64,000 bases of DNA from the NCBI RefSeq assembly GCF_040802235.1, contig NC_133158.1:41358001-41422000 (forward strand). The letters run 5' to 3'. Source of the DNA: Manis javanica. Taxonomy: Eukaryota; Chordata; Mammalia; Pholidota; Manidae. The translations under genes were made by a program, and so were the position numbers. The notes under the pieces were generated by a model. The model saw nothing but the letters and a program-made list of their open reading frames with translations. It had not been told where the DNA came from and did not search any database. This document shows, in pieces, positions 1 through 11,520 of the stretch; the first letter of the stretch is position 1; every line of letters starts with the position of its first letter.

Positions 1-810
1 CCCTAGCTGAGAGACGCGTGGCAAAGAGCAGGGAAGAGGAGGCCACACACATCCACTCAAGGTCCCTACAGTGAAGTTAAAAATGAGAATACTCATTTTT
101 TTATAGACTTATTTTTTTCTGATTAAAAAATTATATATGATCATTGTAGGAAATTGAGACAAAGTACAAAGTGGAAATCACCTATAATCATAAAGTAGCC
201 AAATATTGGTATATATCCTTCCAGATTGTTTAAGGCACATATAAATGTTTAAGCATTTCAAAGGTGTGGGTATCCTGACCTATCCATTTACCTAATGCTG
301 TGCACCTAGAGGCTGTTCTTATGGGCTTGCCACTTTAGAAACAGGCTCCACAAGCCATCCCCGCGGATCTAAGAGGGTAAGAACAGCAGCAGGCCACAGG
401 GGAAGCTCACACGCGTCAAGACAAGGAGCCCTGGGGGGGTGCTCAGAGCCAGAAGGAGAGCTGCAGAGACAATGGGGGCCTCTCACAGACACTAGTCCAC
501 TCTGGGATATTTGAACACACCCGAACACTGACACACCACAAACCAACAAATCCCAAAGCGGCAGCAACAGCGTAAGGCCCTGGGAGGAAGCCCTGCGAGC
601 CGGAGGCGCAGGTGCCCGTGGGCTGGCGTCGCCGGGCAGACACGGTGCTGTTACGCGCCTCGGCTTCCTCAGGCGGCGTTCGGGGCAGACCCGCCCCGTG
701 AAGTGCTGGGTTGTGGCCAGTGCCTTAATTCCAACAAATGTATCAATGTATTAAAAACTGTCTGATGAAACTTTATTAAAAGACAAGGCTGCTCAAGGAA
801 ATTCTCTCAC
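1..810. other. RRP1B intron 8 (partial), old repeat remnant
   Basis: No exon is recognisable. About 60-250 resembles an old interspersed repeat (AT-rich, with AAATCACCTATAATC and TATATCCTTCCAG landmarks), too decayed to name. About 600-710 is moderately CpG-rich without a visible gene. Confidence 0.4.
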
Positions 811-992
811 CTGTCTTCTCTGCACTGATTGTCTTTCTCTGTGCCACCTTGTTTTCAGGTACCCCTTCTTCAGTGAGGCCACTGTCACCCACTTTAGTTC
901 TCTGTTCCTCGATTGTCTCTTCAGGTACAAAAGGAGACTGATCTACAATGACTTCAAAAACACCCCTAGCTATAGTCTGTACCAGTGTGTGG
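811..992 (-). CDS. RRP1B: RRP1B exon 8 (last exon in window)
   Basis: Encodes residues 205-265, still in frame with exon 7 (the D codon is split GA/C). It carries the end of the Nop52-type domain, around TLVQTIARGVFEVIVDQSPF, and then an acidic low-complexity stretch. The acceptor is CCCTCAG just above 992 and the donor is GACAG/GTGAGA below 811. The exon ends in phase 1. The remaining exons, including the basic C-terminal tail, lie beyond the left edge, since nothing in 1-810 matches them. Confidence 0.93.
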
Positions 993-2362
993 CTGAGGGC
1001 GGAAGCACAGCAGAGAGAATGTGGTTAATCAAACGGTCTGGACTTGACCTGGAGGCGTGCAGAGGGAAGGGTAGAGGGGAGTCACTGCACGGCCCATTTC
1101 AGCCTACCTAGCACCCGGGTGACCCTTTGGCTGGGCAGCCAGCATCGCATTCTTAACTACCCTTCCACGCTGACCACTTGGGGCTGGAGGAGCCAGCTAC
1201 GTGCTAAGGGATGGAAGCCATGGGACTAGCAGGTGTGGGAGGGTGTGATGCCTAGGATGACTGGGGTCAAACTGCAAGGCCAGAAGGTGATCAGGATCCA
1301 AAGCTACAGGTCTAGTGAATAGAATCAAGAGCCCGGCTGCTCTCAGCTCTGGACGACCACCTCAGGCACCTTGCCACAAGTTCCATGAAAATTCCATGGC
1401 TGTCACCTGGGACTAGGCACTGACCGGGGCAGTAGAAACAGGTGCGAGTGACTTACTCCTTTGTCTTGGCAGCAACTCTGCAGAAAGGGTCGATGAACTT
1501 GAGATTCTGGTCTGCCAAGAGCTGAAATTAAGAAGTGAAACAGGAAAAGGAATGAGGGAAAGAGCCTTTTCTCCTTTCTGATGCGCCCGTAAGAAGCCAC
1601 TGCATTTCTCATAGGTCATATCAGACTTAGACTTAGGTCCCAAGGCCCAAAACACACCCACACGGATTTCCCAGATGTCTGGGGCTGGCCACTCAGGCAC
1701 TGTGGCAAGTGGCCAGAGGAAACCGCCCAGTCCATCCTGTGCTGTCCCACACCCCCAGAGCGCATTCCCTCCTCCATGGAGTAGCTCTATGTGGACGCTA
1801 CCAGAAACTGTAAGATGAAGGAATTAAAAATAGAGTATTTGCATTTTCTTTTAATAATAAAAAAAAGCATGGTCTCTGCATAACATGTGTGAAAGAAAGT
1901 AAAACTTGCTCAAAATCCCAAGCACTGGATAACAAATGTGCTTCCTTCCCAGCCCTTTGTGTACTTGAAAAAGTTTCACCCTTTTTGCACCGCTTCGCCT
2001 ACTGCCCTTTTGTCCTGTGCTTTTCAACTGGGTATCATGAGCATTTCCTCATGCTATCAAATTTCTTACTGGACTGTGTAGGCTGCGTGCATCTGTTTTG
2101 TAAGTAACACGGCCATGTGCACCCCTAGTGCATAAATCTTTTTCCACGTGGCCCATTAGCGGTATCTGCACATTAATAGATGGGGAGGGACTGTGTCTAA
2201 CGATAGGCCGAGCAGGTGTGCAAGGCACTGACACTGGTCATGCACAGCCAACAACAGGCACCTCATTCATGGCTCATGGGATGCTCAAAGAGGAGTCAGA
2301 GCCCCGTGCAGGTCAGCTGCGGTCTCACCACACAGCTGGCAGGATGTCTGACTGCTCCTTAC
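993..2362. other. RRP1B introns 6-7
   Basis: Apart from exon 7 there is no coding signal. About 1840-2160 is an old AT-rich repeat remnant. I see nothing else that can be named. Confidence 0.4.
1457..1521 (-). CDS. RRP1B: RRP1B exon 7
   Basis: Encodes residues 184-205, including the conserved segment LLADQNLKFIDPFCRVAAKT that is diagnostic of the RRP1/Nop52 family. Acceptor TTTCAG and donor GGA/GTAAGT are both strong. Length is 65 nt, entering in phase 0 and leaving in phase 2. Confidence 0.95.
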
Positions 2363-2492
2363 CTCCTTCCTGCCCACTTTAGACAGTTCATCCAGATAAA
2401 TATCAATCATGTGGAATTTCACTCCATTTGGAGCCTGGCTCTCAGGATGCAGGATCTCCTTCATCAGGATATCTAGAAAAAGCTTGATTTGG
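2363..2492 (-). CDS. RRP1B: RRP1B exon 6
   Basis: Encodes residues 140-183, with the family-conserved run LDILMKEILHPESQAPNGVK followed by HMIDIYLDELSKVG. The acceptor is CTTCAG and the donor GGAG/GTAAGG. Entry is in phase 2 (Ser codon AG/C shared with exon 5) and exit in phase 0. Confidence 0.95.
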
Positions 2493-2846
2493 CTGAAGAG
2501 ACAATACACGTGGTTCTATTAATGACATCATGCCAGCCCTTTCTCCTCCCCAAAAGAGAACAGTTCAGTGCTGCACTGCACGGCCTGGTGGGCGATGTAA
2601 GGCCGGCCATGTTCACACGGAGCAGAGCAGCTGCTGACATCGGTGTGAAGCGCTGGCCGTCCTGGGTGTTCAGCTCTTCTGTGACCTGCTACTGGGGTCT
2701 CAGGTCTCTCGTGTGAGGATGAGTTGCCTCTCACAGCGCTCAACAGAGTGGAAGGCAAAGCCCAGGGAATTCACATGCACGGATCAATCAAAAGGTTTGA
2801 AAAACACAGGATTACTTTACGAATGACATCCCCAATAGTTACCCAC

Positions 2847-2908
2847 CTTTCCTCCCAGCCATTTTGCTTCAGAGCTTCAAAAGACTGCCTCAGGACCAGA
2901 CGGATCAG
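2847..2908 (-). CDS. RRP1B: RRP1B exon 5
   Basis: Encodes residues 120-140 (LIRLVLRQSFEALKQNGWEE). The acceptor is TCTTTAG and the donor AAG/GTGGGT. It is 62 nt long, entering in phase 0 and leaving in phase 2. A short LINE-1 insertion (about 3069-3233) lies in the intron upstream of it. Confidence 0.95.
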
Positions 2909-3068
2909 CTAAAGACAGACAATGTTTGTTACAAAAGGGGAAGTAAGGAACACTGATCAGCTCAGCAGAGTGAGGAGACCAATGAGTCTGATACAGTCTG
3001 AGTCCCCAAAGTGAAAAAATATCCACAATAATCCTATTTAACTTCTAGACCAAGAAATGTTCACTAAG

Positions 3069-3233
3069 AAGGCAGGATAGCACAGAGAAGAGAAGCAGTG
3101 ATTCCATAGCATCTTATTATGCTGACAGACAGTGACTGTAATGGGGCATGTGGGGGGGACTTGATAATGGGGGGAGTCTAGTGACCACAATGTTGTTCAT
3201 GTAAGTGTATATTAATGATACCAAAAAAAAGAG
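3069..3233 (+). mobile_element. 5'-truncated LINE-1 3' end in RRP1B intron 4
   Basis: A 165-bp fragment of LINE-1 3' UTR in plus orientation ends TTAATGATACC plus eight A. It is the reverse complement of the 3' end seen at 16144 and 44337. AGAAATGTTCACTAAG at 3053-3068 recurs perfectly at 3234-3249, a 16-bp target-site duplication that fixes both boundaries. It is antisense to RRP1B. Confidence 0.9.
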
Positions 3234-3453
3234 AGAAATGTTCACTAAGGACCCCCAACCTCATCCCCAGTAGCTGAAGAGCCCCAACAGAGCAGCCGCT
3301 GGGCACATGAGCAGAATGTATCTGATGACCCCATCCCTTATCTACCAAGTCTGGTGTGCACTCTGCTGCACAGATAAGCTCTGCTCTGAGATGCCCTGTC
3401 CCTCCCGTCATGGGAGCTGGGCTGTGGGCTGGGACCCAGGCACTTGGTCTTAC

Positions 3454-3539
3454 CCTGCGGTACCTGCCCAGGCGCAGCCGGTCTATCCCCATCCACTCGC
3501 GGCTCATGGTCTGCCAGAAGGTCTGAATGAACAGGTGCT
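3454..3539 (-). CDS. RRP1B: RRP1B exon 4, with an unusual GRYRR run
   Basis: Encodes residues 91-119: HLFIQTFWQTMSREWMGIDR followed by LRLGRYRR. The acceptor is TCTGCAG and the donor CAGG/GTAAGA; length 86 nt, leaving in phase 0. The last five residues (115-119, GRYRR) replace what is DKYYM in human RRP1B and similar in RRP1, although the flanking residues are conserved. An alternative donor, GGCAG/GTACCG, lies 11 nt upstream in the transcript, but using it would break phase with exon 5. Confidence 0.92.
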
Positions 3540-6324
3540 CTGCAGCAGACAAAAGGCTTTGAGTGCTGGGTCTCCAGGTCAACATATAACCACACAGTAG
3601 GAAACAAACCAGGAACATTTACTATGGACTCTCAAGAATTCTTGGGCAGCTAGAAAATATAGCCCACCGTGAAATATGCTCACAATTTCTTCTACATTTA
3701 CATAAAAGCATATTATAATCACAGTCACAGGGAGGCTGGCAATATCTTAATGTTCAACTACAATGCTCTCAGAAGCATTTTCCTTTAAAACATTGTTTCT
3801 ACTAAAATCAAATGCCCTGAGCCACATCCACAGGCCCTTCCCACCCGACATGTCCAACAATCAATCCAAAGCCACTAATTTTGATGACTGCTTGGATGGT
3901 CCATGCAGACACTCAGCTTTTTGTTTCATGTTTGGTGAGCTCTCAAAAACATCCGATTTTTCTCTTCTGAGTCAATAAACTAGTGTTTTCATATGAAAAT
4001 GAATTGTTGATTCTGGCTTTACTTCTTACACAAACCTCTCTTATGGAAACCTACACCGCATGTCATGTGCAGGACTTTGTTCAGTGAGTCACCCGGGACC
4101 CTGCTGAACCTCTGAGCCAGGGAGGGTCACTAAGGTTGTTAAGAGGGTTTATTCTGCTCTCCAGGTTGAACTAATGACACTCTTTTTCCTCCTTTATGTG
4201 ATCAAAGCCTGAGTGCCTCAGAAATGGTTCTTCCTCCCTTTATTCTTTCTGGTAGAGAGGGGTCACTTCACAGTTTATTACCGGGGATGACCTTAACTGG
4301 CTCTCGTCTTAGGAGGACGTCCCGGCAGCCACAGCACAGGCACACAGCCTCTAGACAAGATCAAAGTAATGCCGGGTTTGGAGATGGCGGTGGACTGCGT
4401 GTTCTTAAATACTGTTGGAGATCTTTGCAACTCAAAGGTGGTATTCCACAAGACATGCTCTTCGCATGCCCTCTTAGTTGGCAGCTAAGTGCTTCAGCGT
4501 TCTCTCCACAGGTTTGTCGCCTGACACCACACAACAGTGGCCCCAGGTTCACGCTAAATTAGGCCACTGGGAAACCGAAACTCTGAAGGAAGGAAGAAGT
4601 GACAGCAGAGACTAGATTCCCAGGCGAGCTACTGAATCTGATGAACACGAAGTTTTTAAAGTCAGGAAAATACCAGGACTTACGAGCCTCTGAGTTGTTG
4701 ACAGCATGGATGAGCTGGGAAAGAGAGGTCGCGAGCTCCTCCTACAAGGGTGGGTGGGGAGAAACGCTGGGTCATTACGTGGCAGCTCTGTGGCAGGGTC
4801 GCCTGCTCCTCCTTCCATCTGCCAGGGGAGGGGCTCAAACCTCTCGCTATGGGAATGTTTGAATTTTATCAAATGTAAAATCCCCAACTTCAACGGGCTA
4901 TTATGCCTACTGAATATGCCCCTGAAAAATTTTTAAGTCACATGTTTAAAAAAGTATTGCTGGTTATCACATCAAAAGACCTACAGAAGAAATGAACTAG
5001 CTGTCAATTCCTGGCTTTAGAAATATATTCTAACCTAAACTGAGATTTTATCCTAATACCCAGAATAATAAAAACACAGATGCCAGTTGCTGGGAGTGGA
5101 GTTGCTGGGGTTAGACACTGGGACTCACTCTGTGACGCTCAGTGTGGGGAACCAGGAGGCCCTCTCCTTGGCTCTCTTGGGGACAGGCTGCAGTGGTGGG
5201 GGGTGCAGAGAGCAAAGGGTGACAGCACCTCCAGGCTCTGTCTTAGGCAACAGAGCCATCTGCGGAGCACATCCTGCTAAGACGCAGCAAGACATTTTCG
5301 GGGGGAGGTTGGTGGTCTGGGCTACAAAGAAGCCTATCTTGGAGAGTGTCAGCAGAATTCTGCTCTCAGTTGATCAGAACATATGGTCCCGTCTGTAGTC
5401 TTTGCACGTGAACTCAAGTTCTCACCCGTTCTAACTGGACTCCCAGACTTGAATATAATGCTCCTGCTCATCTGTTTTCTTCCTCCACTAAAGCTGTTGG
5501 TTGTTACTTTAGAATATAATTTTAAAATATTTTGCCCTGCTATCCTACTCAAAATATGTTCAGTCTAGTAAAGGCAACCAATCGAAGCAAGTTATTCCAT
5601 GGCTTGGGAAACATGGCAAAGCTGCCCATCAAAACCCAGGCAAGTGAAATCTGCCCGTGGCGTGTATTTTATGCATCAGAAGGTTTCAGCGTTCCTCGAG
5701 GCGGAGCGTCTGCTTCCACAGAGGCAGGTCTGCTTTAACACACCAGAACAGAGCAGGGCTTTTTTTAAACAGTGAAAAGCATTTTCTCACTCAGCTTTGG
5801 TGGTACGGCTCAGTGTGCTCAGTAGACAGGGCCCAGAAGTACATGGATGTCTTTGCCAAGTTCCCAGGGAGTGACTTTCAGGGTGGGCCATCAGATGTGG
5901 GGCTACTGCTTGCTCTGACCCAGCAAAGTGGCCCCCAGGCCCAGGGGAGCTCAAGTTGTGCCAGAGGAGGGCCCGAAGCCCCTCAGACTGGTGCCATGCC
6001 ATTTCTGACCACAAATAATAGCAGATGAAACATAACCCTCAAAGTCAGTCACATAAAACCTACCATGGAACCTATGAACCCGGGACAGAGAAATAACAGA
6101 TTTGTATTTGTGTGTATTCTTCCTTATTTGGAAAGATAATTAACCTCACTGCTTGGGCACTGAGTTCCTCCCAAATGGACAAGGGAGGTGAACATGGAGT
6201 TCCTGAGGCAATGATTTTCAGTTTGCTGGGGTACCTCAAGAGGCTGATCTGGAATAGAAAGCAAGTCTCTTTCACCCATCTGTGCCCCAAAGCATAGGAT
6301 TACGGTGAAGGGACTGCAGGTTAC
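3540..6324. other. RRP1B introns 2-3
   Basis: Non-coding apart from exon 3 at 4684-4741. I recognise no repeat family with confidence, and the open frames are short and unconserved. Confidence 0.4.
4684..4741 (-). CDS. RRP1B: RRP1B exon 3
   Basis: Encodes residues 72-91 (EELATSLSQLIHAVNNSEA plus a split Q codon). The acceptor is CTTGTAG and the donor GCTC/GTAAGT. Length is 58 nt, entering in phase 0 and leaving in phase 1. This is the most diverged of the early exons compared with the human protein, but the LSQL.HA.NN.EA pattern is kept. Confidence 0.93.
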
Positions 6325-6407
6325 CTGTAGAAGGGGTTCATCCTGCATCCACATGCAGTAGAAGAGTCCTTTCCAGATTTTTAGAAGTTCTTCTGGACTG
6401 AAACCTC
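6325..6407 (-). CDS. RRP1B: RRP1B exon 2
   Basis: Encodes residues 44-71 (GFSPEELLKIWKGLFYCMWM then QDEPLLQ), the most conserved block of the RRP1 family. The acceptor is GCCTTTAG and the donor CTACAG/GTAACC. Entry in phase 1 completes the Gly codon split with exon 1. Confidence 0.96.
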
Positions 6408-8134
6408 CTAAAGGCAAAACAGCACAAAGACCCCATCTTAGAGTCCCCGAACTCCAGCAGTGAAAACAATACCATATGGAATTCATTCACTCACCTGCAC
6501 AAGCCCTCTGTCATTTGAGTATACAATTCCTCATTGTTACAAATGAACACATATAAATAATAAACACATACATAAACGTAGTTTTATTAGCGATGGGGCA
6601 GGCTGGCAGTGGCGTTGCCTGCATTATCTGAGTAATCGAAGAAAGCCAAGGTCATCACAACAAAAACCCAGCTAATGGTGCGGACCTTTATAGGATGAAT
6701 TCCCCTAAGTGCCCTGCTCTGCTGAAAGCTAGCATCTCACCCTGTACACCAGCATTTTCACTGATCTTGCAAAGTAAACTGCAAACCCTACAAAAGATTC
6801 AGGATTTGCTCAAGCTCCATACAGCTGGCCCTGGGGAAACTGGTGAAACTTTGGGATACTTTTGCAAAGATGACTCCTTTGAGGTTAAACTTGTCTATAC
6901 CCTGAGCTCCCTGCCTCCTTGTTACGGTCTTCATTTACTGGGCAATGTTAATCTTATTTTAAATGGCATCAGCTTGGTTAGCCTTGTTCTGACTCATCAT
7001 TCAAGCATCCGACATCTGCTGGCACCGTCTACAACCAAACCACAAGCTGCGCACACTTTTCTACCTCCTGGGGCCCACAGGCCACGGGACAAAGCTGAGA
7101 AATGTGAGGAGCCGCACATTAGGTAAAGCACACACCTGTCGTTTCCAAGCCTATGGAGAGCAAGCATAATCCTCGCGTCTTGATGGATGTTATGAACAGT
7201 CTTCATTAACATTTCACTAGGAGGTACAAAGACAAATCTTTTGGAAGAGCAAAGTAGGATAAACTAGGTGAATGTAAGCAAGTACTGGGTATATTATGAT
7301 CTTTTAGCATCGGTTTCCTCACCAATAATACCTATAAGGTTTATGGTCAGGGTCAAAATTAAGAATATGTATAAGAAGCACTGCATAAGAACAAAGCACC
7401 TATTCAGTTGGTCTTACGTCTTCTATCCATAGGTTGTTGAGGCTCTTTCTCCTTTTAAAACATCTATTTTCTATATACACACAGACCACTTGTTTTCATC
7501 CAGGAATTTAGCTAGTAAACAGGAATTTAGCAGGTAAAAACAAGAAGCCAGTTTTGAAGCATTTAAAGCAAACCAGAGAAATGCTCATTATTTAATTTCT
7601 TTAGAAACCCTGAAGGTAAAGCACATTAGCTGAGGCAGTTTCCTTCCAGGATTGTGTTTAGATCTGTCTTTTCTGCCTGGGGTTGAGTTTCTTAATACAG
7701 TTAAGTTTCTGACAACAACATAGGTGAGCATGAAAGTGAGATGAGGGTAAGGAAATACCAAAGAGCTGAGAAGTTAGAAAATCCAACAGCCACTCCCTCC
7801 AGGAAATGAGCATAGGCCAGGGGGGTGGGGTGAGGGGTTATACTTGACCATACTTGACACTGTGTGAAAGCATCCACAGCTCCTCATTATTAAAACCCAC
7901 GGCTCTAGAGACCCCTGACCCTATCAGTATGAATACACACATATTTCCCCCATTACTACCAATGAGTCTAAGACGCCACCACCTGTAAGGTGTACCATTA
8001 TTTCCTGTGCTACCGAACAAAAGTGAGAGTACAAACGAACTGTCACAGGCTGATTGCACAATACAGCCCAATTTCAGTCCATGTTAAATACTTAAAGCTG
8101 CAGAACTGACAAAAGAGGCAGGGAAGTTTGTTTT

Positions 8135-8222
8135 TTTCACTGTATTCCCAGTGCCAAGATAAGAACAGCATATAGCAGGTGCGCACATGTCTGTGCTGAA
8201 TACAAGAATGAGTGAAGAGGGG
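8135..8222 (+). repeat. LINE-2 3' end fragment
   Basis: The order CCCAGTGCC, ATAGCAGGTGCGCA and GAATGAGTGAA matches the L2 3' tail (CCCAGTGCC...AGTAGGTGCTCAATAAA...GAATGAATGA). The match is from memory of the consensus and is old and diverged. Confidence 0.5.
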
Positions 8223-8989
8223 CAAAGAACGCAGCCCTTGGGTAAGACTGCAGACAGTGACCACACTATGTGAAGACTGAACACGAACAGAGCAATGTTT
8301 AGTTGCTTCTAGCTCTACAGAGATTTCCAATTTTGTTTTCAAAATCACAAAGCTATCAATGTTGCTGATGGGCAGTTATACTAATATGTAACATTCCAGA
8401 TTTCCTTTACTGTGCCTAAGACGAGGCAAAAAAATCTGAGCCGGTCAATGAGATTCAAATGTCAGGCCAAGTTATTTCTGAACTTGCATTTCTATTTTGA
8501 TGGGGCACAGCTGTGGCAGAGACCTTGTATATTTTGTCCTATCATCACTGTCTATAACAATCACTTCGCAGTTATTTTTTTGAAGGCTTGCTATTCTCCA
8601 TGCAATGTGGACGTGGTGGTAAACAAGAGGCACAAGCTAAGTAACTCTAGGTATGATGGGTGCTTCAGACAGGCTGCATGGCACTGGTGTAAGCACTCTG
8701 GTCTCAGGCCCGTGTCATCTGAGAATTGCACATCCTGGGGCCTGTTCACTAAAGGGGAGTGAACAACAGGCTCCGTCTGACCGTCTCAGTCCACAGGCAT
8801 TACATCTGGTCTTCTCTTCTTGTACACACACAGGCCCTCATATGCCTGGATGTGCTCCCACTTCCAGCTAAGAAAATAGAACCTCTCAATGTTTTGGGGG
8901 AAAAGTGACACAGTAACAGATAATTAAGAAGCAATGTAGTTCAGTGTTACAATACACACTGGGTATTTTGGAATCCTATGGGAGTGCAG

Positions 8990-9560
8990 GTGAGATGACA
9001 GGGAAAGCGCTTTGGAGGAAGTGGGTACTGAGTAGAATGGTGGGAGTGCACCAAGGGTGGGGAGCTTCTCAGAGTGAACAGGAGATGCAAAGGCAGAGGT
9101 GAGAAATGGTGTGCATTATACCAGGAACCAGTGAAGCAGTCACACTGGTGGTGGGGGGCGGGTTGAGGTGGGAACAGAAAGGCATCATAACCCACACACC
9201 TGCAATTCCAGGAAGGTGGTGGTGTGATCAGAGCTGTTTTGGGAAAACAACTCTGGGCTGATCTGCGGAGAACAGGTTTGTGGGGGACACAAATGGTGTT
9301 AAGGACATCAGTTAGGAAGTAAGCAAGCTCAGAAGCCTAGATGAGATAAAGAGGGCAGAGCAATTCAGGAGATGGAACAAGTAGAACTGAGGGCTGGGGG
9401 AGAAGATGAAGGAGAGGAGTCCAGGACTATGCCGGTGTCCTCCCGGAGACCAAATAAGAGAGCAGAGGCAGCAGAAGAGAACAAGTTTTGGGGGGAAGAA
9501 CACGAGTCACTTTTGGACATTCTGAGTCTGAGGTGCCTGGAGGACATCCACATAGAGAGT
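8990..9560 (+). repeat. Old purine-rich mammalian repeat, family not assigned
   Basis: Landmarks such as CAAGTTTTGGGGGGAAGA, TTTTGGACATTCTGAG and GAGGTGCCTGGAGGACATCC follow a widespread ancient mammalian repeat whose name I cannot recall. A related or different part of the same family may lie at 44816-45440. Confidence 0.45.
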
Positions 9561-9944
9561 ATTTTTGAGCTGAAAGTAGCAAAAATTTGGGCTAGGAATT
9601 TAGGTTCAGGAACTTTCAGGACGTATGTGATACCTGAAACCATAATAAATCCAATCTCAGGGAGGGCTCTAACAGACTTAGGTCAGGAATCTGGTCTTCA
9701 TTCCTTTCCAGCAGACTTCCCATCAAATTGTATTTTCTCTTTCCTGGGTAGTCTTTTTGATTTCTCTTCAAAATAAAAACAACTGAGAATGTCAGCACAG
9801 GGGGAGGTAATATTTATTCTTTCAAGTAGGCTCCAAATGCATCAGTATTCGCAGTAAAAAATTGTATCTCAGCAAAACATAAAACCTCCATTACTATTGT
9901 AGTTCACAACCTCGAGGGTTTACGAATGTATTTTGGATCCGGTA

Positions 9945-10331
9945 AATGAAATCCTTCAACGGCACCCCACTGCAGTTAAAATCCAAACTACAAATCTGTG
10001 TGACCTGGCCGCTGCCTGCTTTCCAACTTTCTGTCCTGACACCCTCATCCTCCCTCCCTTGTCTTCCAGACGCTTCTAAGGCAGGCTCTGCTCTCCCGCC
10101 TCTGTTCAGACCTGTTAACATCACCGCTGAGAGGCGATCCTGGGACAGCTTATGTAGAGAAGCGCTTTTCCGGATTTCCATTTCCTTTACTAGACTTACA
10201 TAAGCTCTATTTTGGTTATCTATCCCCCCACCCCCCAAATGTACAAATTCTTCTAGAGCAGGGATGCTGTCTCGTCTCCTGTGACCCCAACGCCTAAATG
10301 TGTTGGTAAAACGACAGCGTGAATCAATGAA
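9945..10331 (+). repeat. LINE-2 3' portion
   Basis: AAATCCTTCAACGGCACCCC at the left, GTCCAAAC-like and TGACCTGGCC words, then TAGACTTACATAAGCTC and AGCAGGGATGCTGTCTC at the right are the order of L2 3' landmarks. It has internal deletions. It lies about 250 bp downstream (minus sense) of RRP1B exon 1, in intron 1. Confidence 0.65.
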
Positions 10332-10578
10332 GCACCCCAGAATAAACGAGGCTGAGTCTAGTGACTCCGGGTGCAGGCTCTTGGAGAACAGGCTGGGTCT
10401 GCCCTCAGCCTCCCCACTCTCTGGCTTTCAGCAGACTACCTAGTCCTGTCGGCGGCAGTCCCTCAGCCGTAAAACCGGACTAGAAGCAGCAGGAAGCGGG
10501 TCCGCCGGTGCGAACACGGAGGCACGCGGCAGGCCCCCGCCCGCCGCCATGTGGCGCGCCTGCCCGCCGGCAGCCCAC

Positions 10579-10708
10579 CTGTCTCCCTCTGCGTCTTCAC
10601 GCTGATGTACTCGCGCAGCTTCTTCACCGCCCGGTCTCGGATGCCCTTCTCGTGGGACGCCAGCCGCCGAGCGAACTGGATCTCTGCGGGCTGCATGGCG
10701 GGGGCCAT
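10579..10708 (-). CDS. RRP1B: RRP1B exon 1 with start codon (ribosomal RNA processing 1B)
   Basis: RRP1B is a nucleolar protein of the Nop52/RRP1 family. Family knowledge links it to pre-60S rRNA processing, to PP1 targeting at nucleoli and chromatin, and to splicing regulation. This exon encodes residues 1-44, beginning MAPAMQPAEIQFARRLASHE. That start favours RRP1B over its paralogue RRP1, and the head-to-head HSF2BP neighbour agrees. The ATG sits in a good context (GCGCAATGG) inside a CpG island, and the donor is GACAG/GTGGGC (phase 1). Eight exons in the window splice into 265 codons without a stop or phase clash, so the gene looks functional. The PP1-binding and basic C-terminal region lies outside the window. 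Confidence 0.96.
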
Positions 10709-10837
10709 TGCGCCCGCTCGAGCATCCCCAACCCTGCCCGCCGCCTCTCAGCCTCCCGCCGCGCGGAGTGACAGCCTTGGAGTCGCCGGAACCGCGACTG
10801 CGCAGAAGGCGAAGGCGGTGGCGGCAGCGCGCGCTAA

Positions 10838-10845
10838 TGACGTCA
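10838..10845. promoter_or_regulatory. Perfect palindromic CRE (CREB/ATF site)
   Basis: TGACGTCA lies about 130 bp upstream of the RRP1B start codon inside the CpG island. The full 8-bp palindrome is the consensus CREB/ATF site, and full CREs near start sites of CpG-island genes are commonly active. Use by RRP1B is inferred from position. Confidence 0.7.
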
Positions 10846-11249
10846 CGGAGCGCCGGCCGCGGGCCACGACGGGCAGCGCGCCCTGGGAGCGAGCGCGGCG
10901 GCCCGCAGCAGGCTGAGCGGCCAGCCCCTGTCCGCGTCGCCCCTTCTCGCGCACTCTCTGTCTTTGGTTGCCAAAGCTCTGGGCTTTGTCAGCGAGGTTA
11001 GGCAGCGATGGGTCTTGGCCGGGAGGAGACGGAGGACCGGTTTTAACTGATCTAGAGCCCTTAAGGCACCCCACAAAAACGCCGTGCGATTGGCAGCTGT
11101 CCTGTGAAGTACATGGGACCGAGTTTTTAACTATTGAACTCCTCGGGTCGCCTCGGCGGGGTGGAGACTGGGAAGAGGGGTTTTTAGCGGCATGTTGGGA
11201 GCAACCCCATCAAGGGGGCCGCTCTGGTGGGGGCCCAGCCTGGGCCTGT

Positions 11250-11520
11250 ACTGCCGGTGGAGGATCCGGGCAGGGCAGGTACAGGGGGTAGCAGGGACGG
11301 CCCCTGGTGCAGGGGGTGTCAGGGCTGGACAGGTACTGGGGATGGCAGGGGTAGCTCCCCGGGCAGGACATATCAGAGTAGGGGCAGCTCCTGGTGCAGG
11401 AGATGTCAGGGCTGGATTGGTACAGGGGTAGCTCCCCAAGCAGGACATGTCAGCGCAGGGGCAGCTTCCCGTGCAGGAGATGGCAGGAGCAGGGGCAGGG
11501 CAGGTGCAGAGGCAGGGATG
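11250..11520. repeat. Degenerate GC-rich minisatellite
   Basis: An imperfect tandem array, unit about 30 bp, in which GGGGCAGCTCC, GTGCAGGAGATG and TCAGGGCTGG recur in altered copies. It lies between the RRP1B promoter and the ERV fragment. It is open in several frames only because the unit length is near a multiple of three; no gene is called. Confidence 0.75.

Larger units (their letters stand above)
6408..10578. other. RRP1B intron 1 (4.2 kb)
   Basis: A long first intron. It holds LINE-2 fragments (8135-8222 and 9945-10331) and a purine-rich old repeat (about 8990-9560). About 6540-8000 shows nothing I can name. Confidence 0.5.
10450..11050 (-). promoter_or_regulatory. RRP1B CpG-island promoter
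   Basis: Dense CpG and GC-rich sequence surrounds RRP1B exon 1 and extends about 340 bp upstream of its ATG. There is no obvious TATA box, as usual for a housekeeping nucleolar gene. The stretch holds GGCGGTGGCGG-type Sp1-like clusters, a TGCGCAG half site near 10799 and a perfect CRE. The bounds are judged by eye from the density of CG dinucleotides. Confidence 0.8.

Noticed and set aside
9372-9776. 134-codon Glu/Arg-rich plus-strand frame in RRP1B intron 1
   Set aside because: It overlaps an ancient purine-rich interspersed repeat and has no conserved domain.
811-10708. The gene being RRP1 rather than RRP1B
   Set aside because: The N-terminus (MAPAMQPAEIQFA) and several segments match RRP1B better, and HSF2BP is RRP1B's known head-to-head neighbour.
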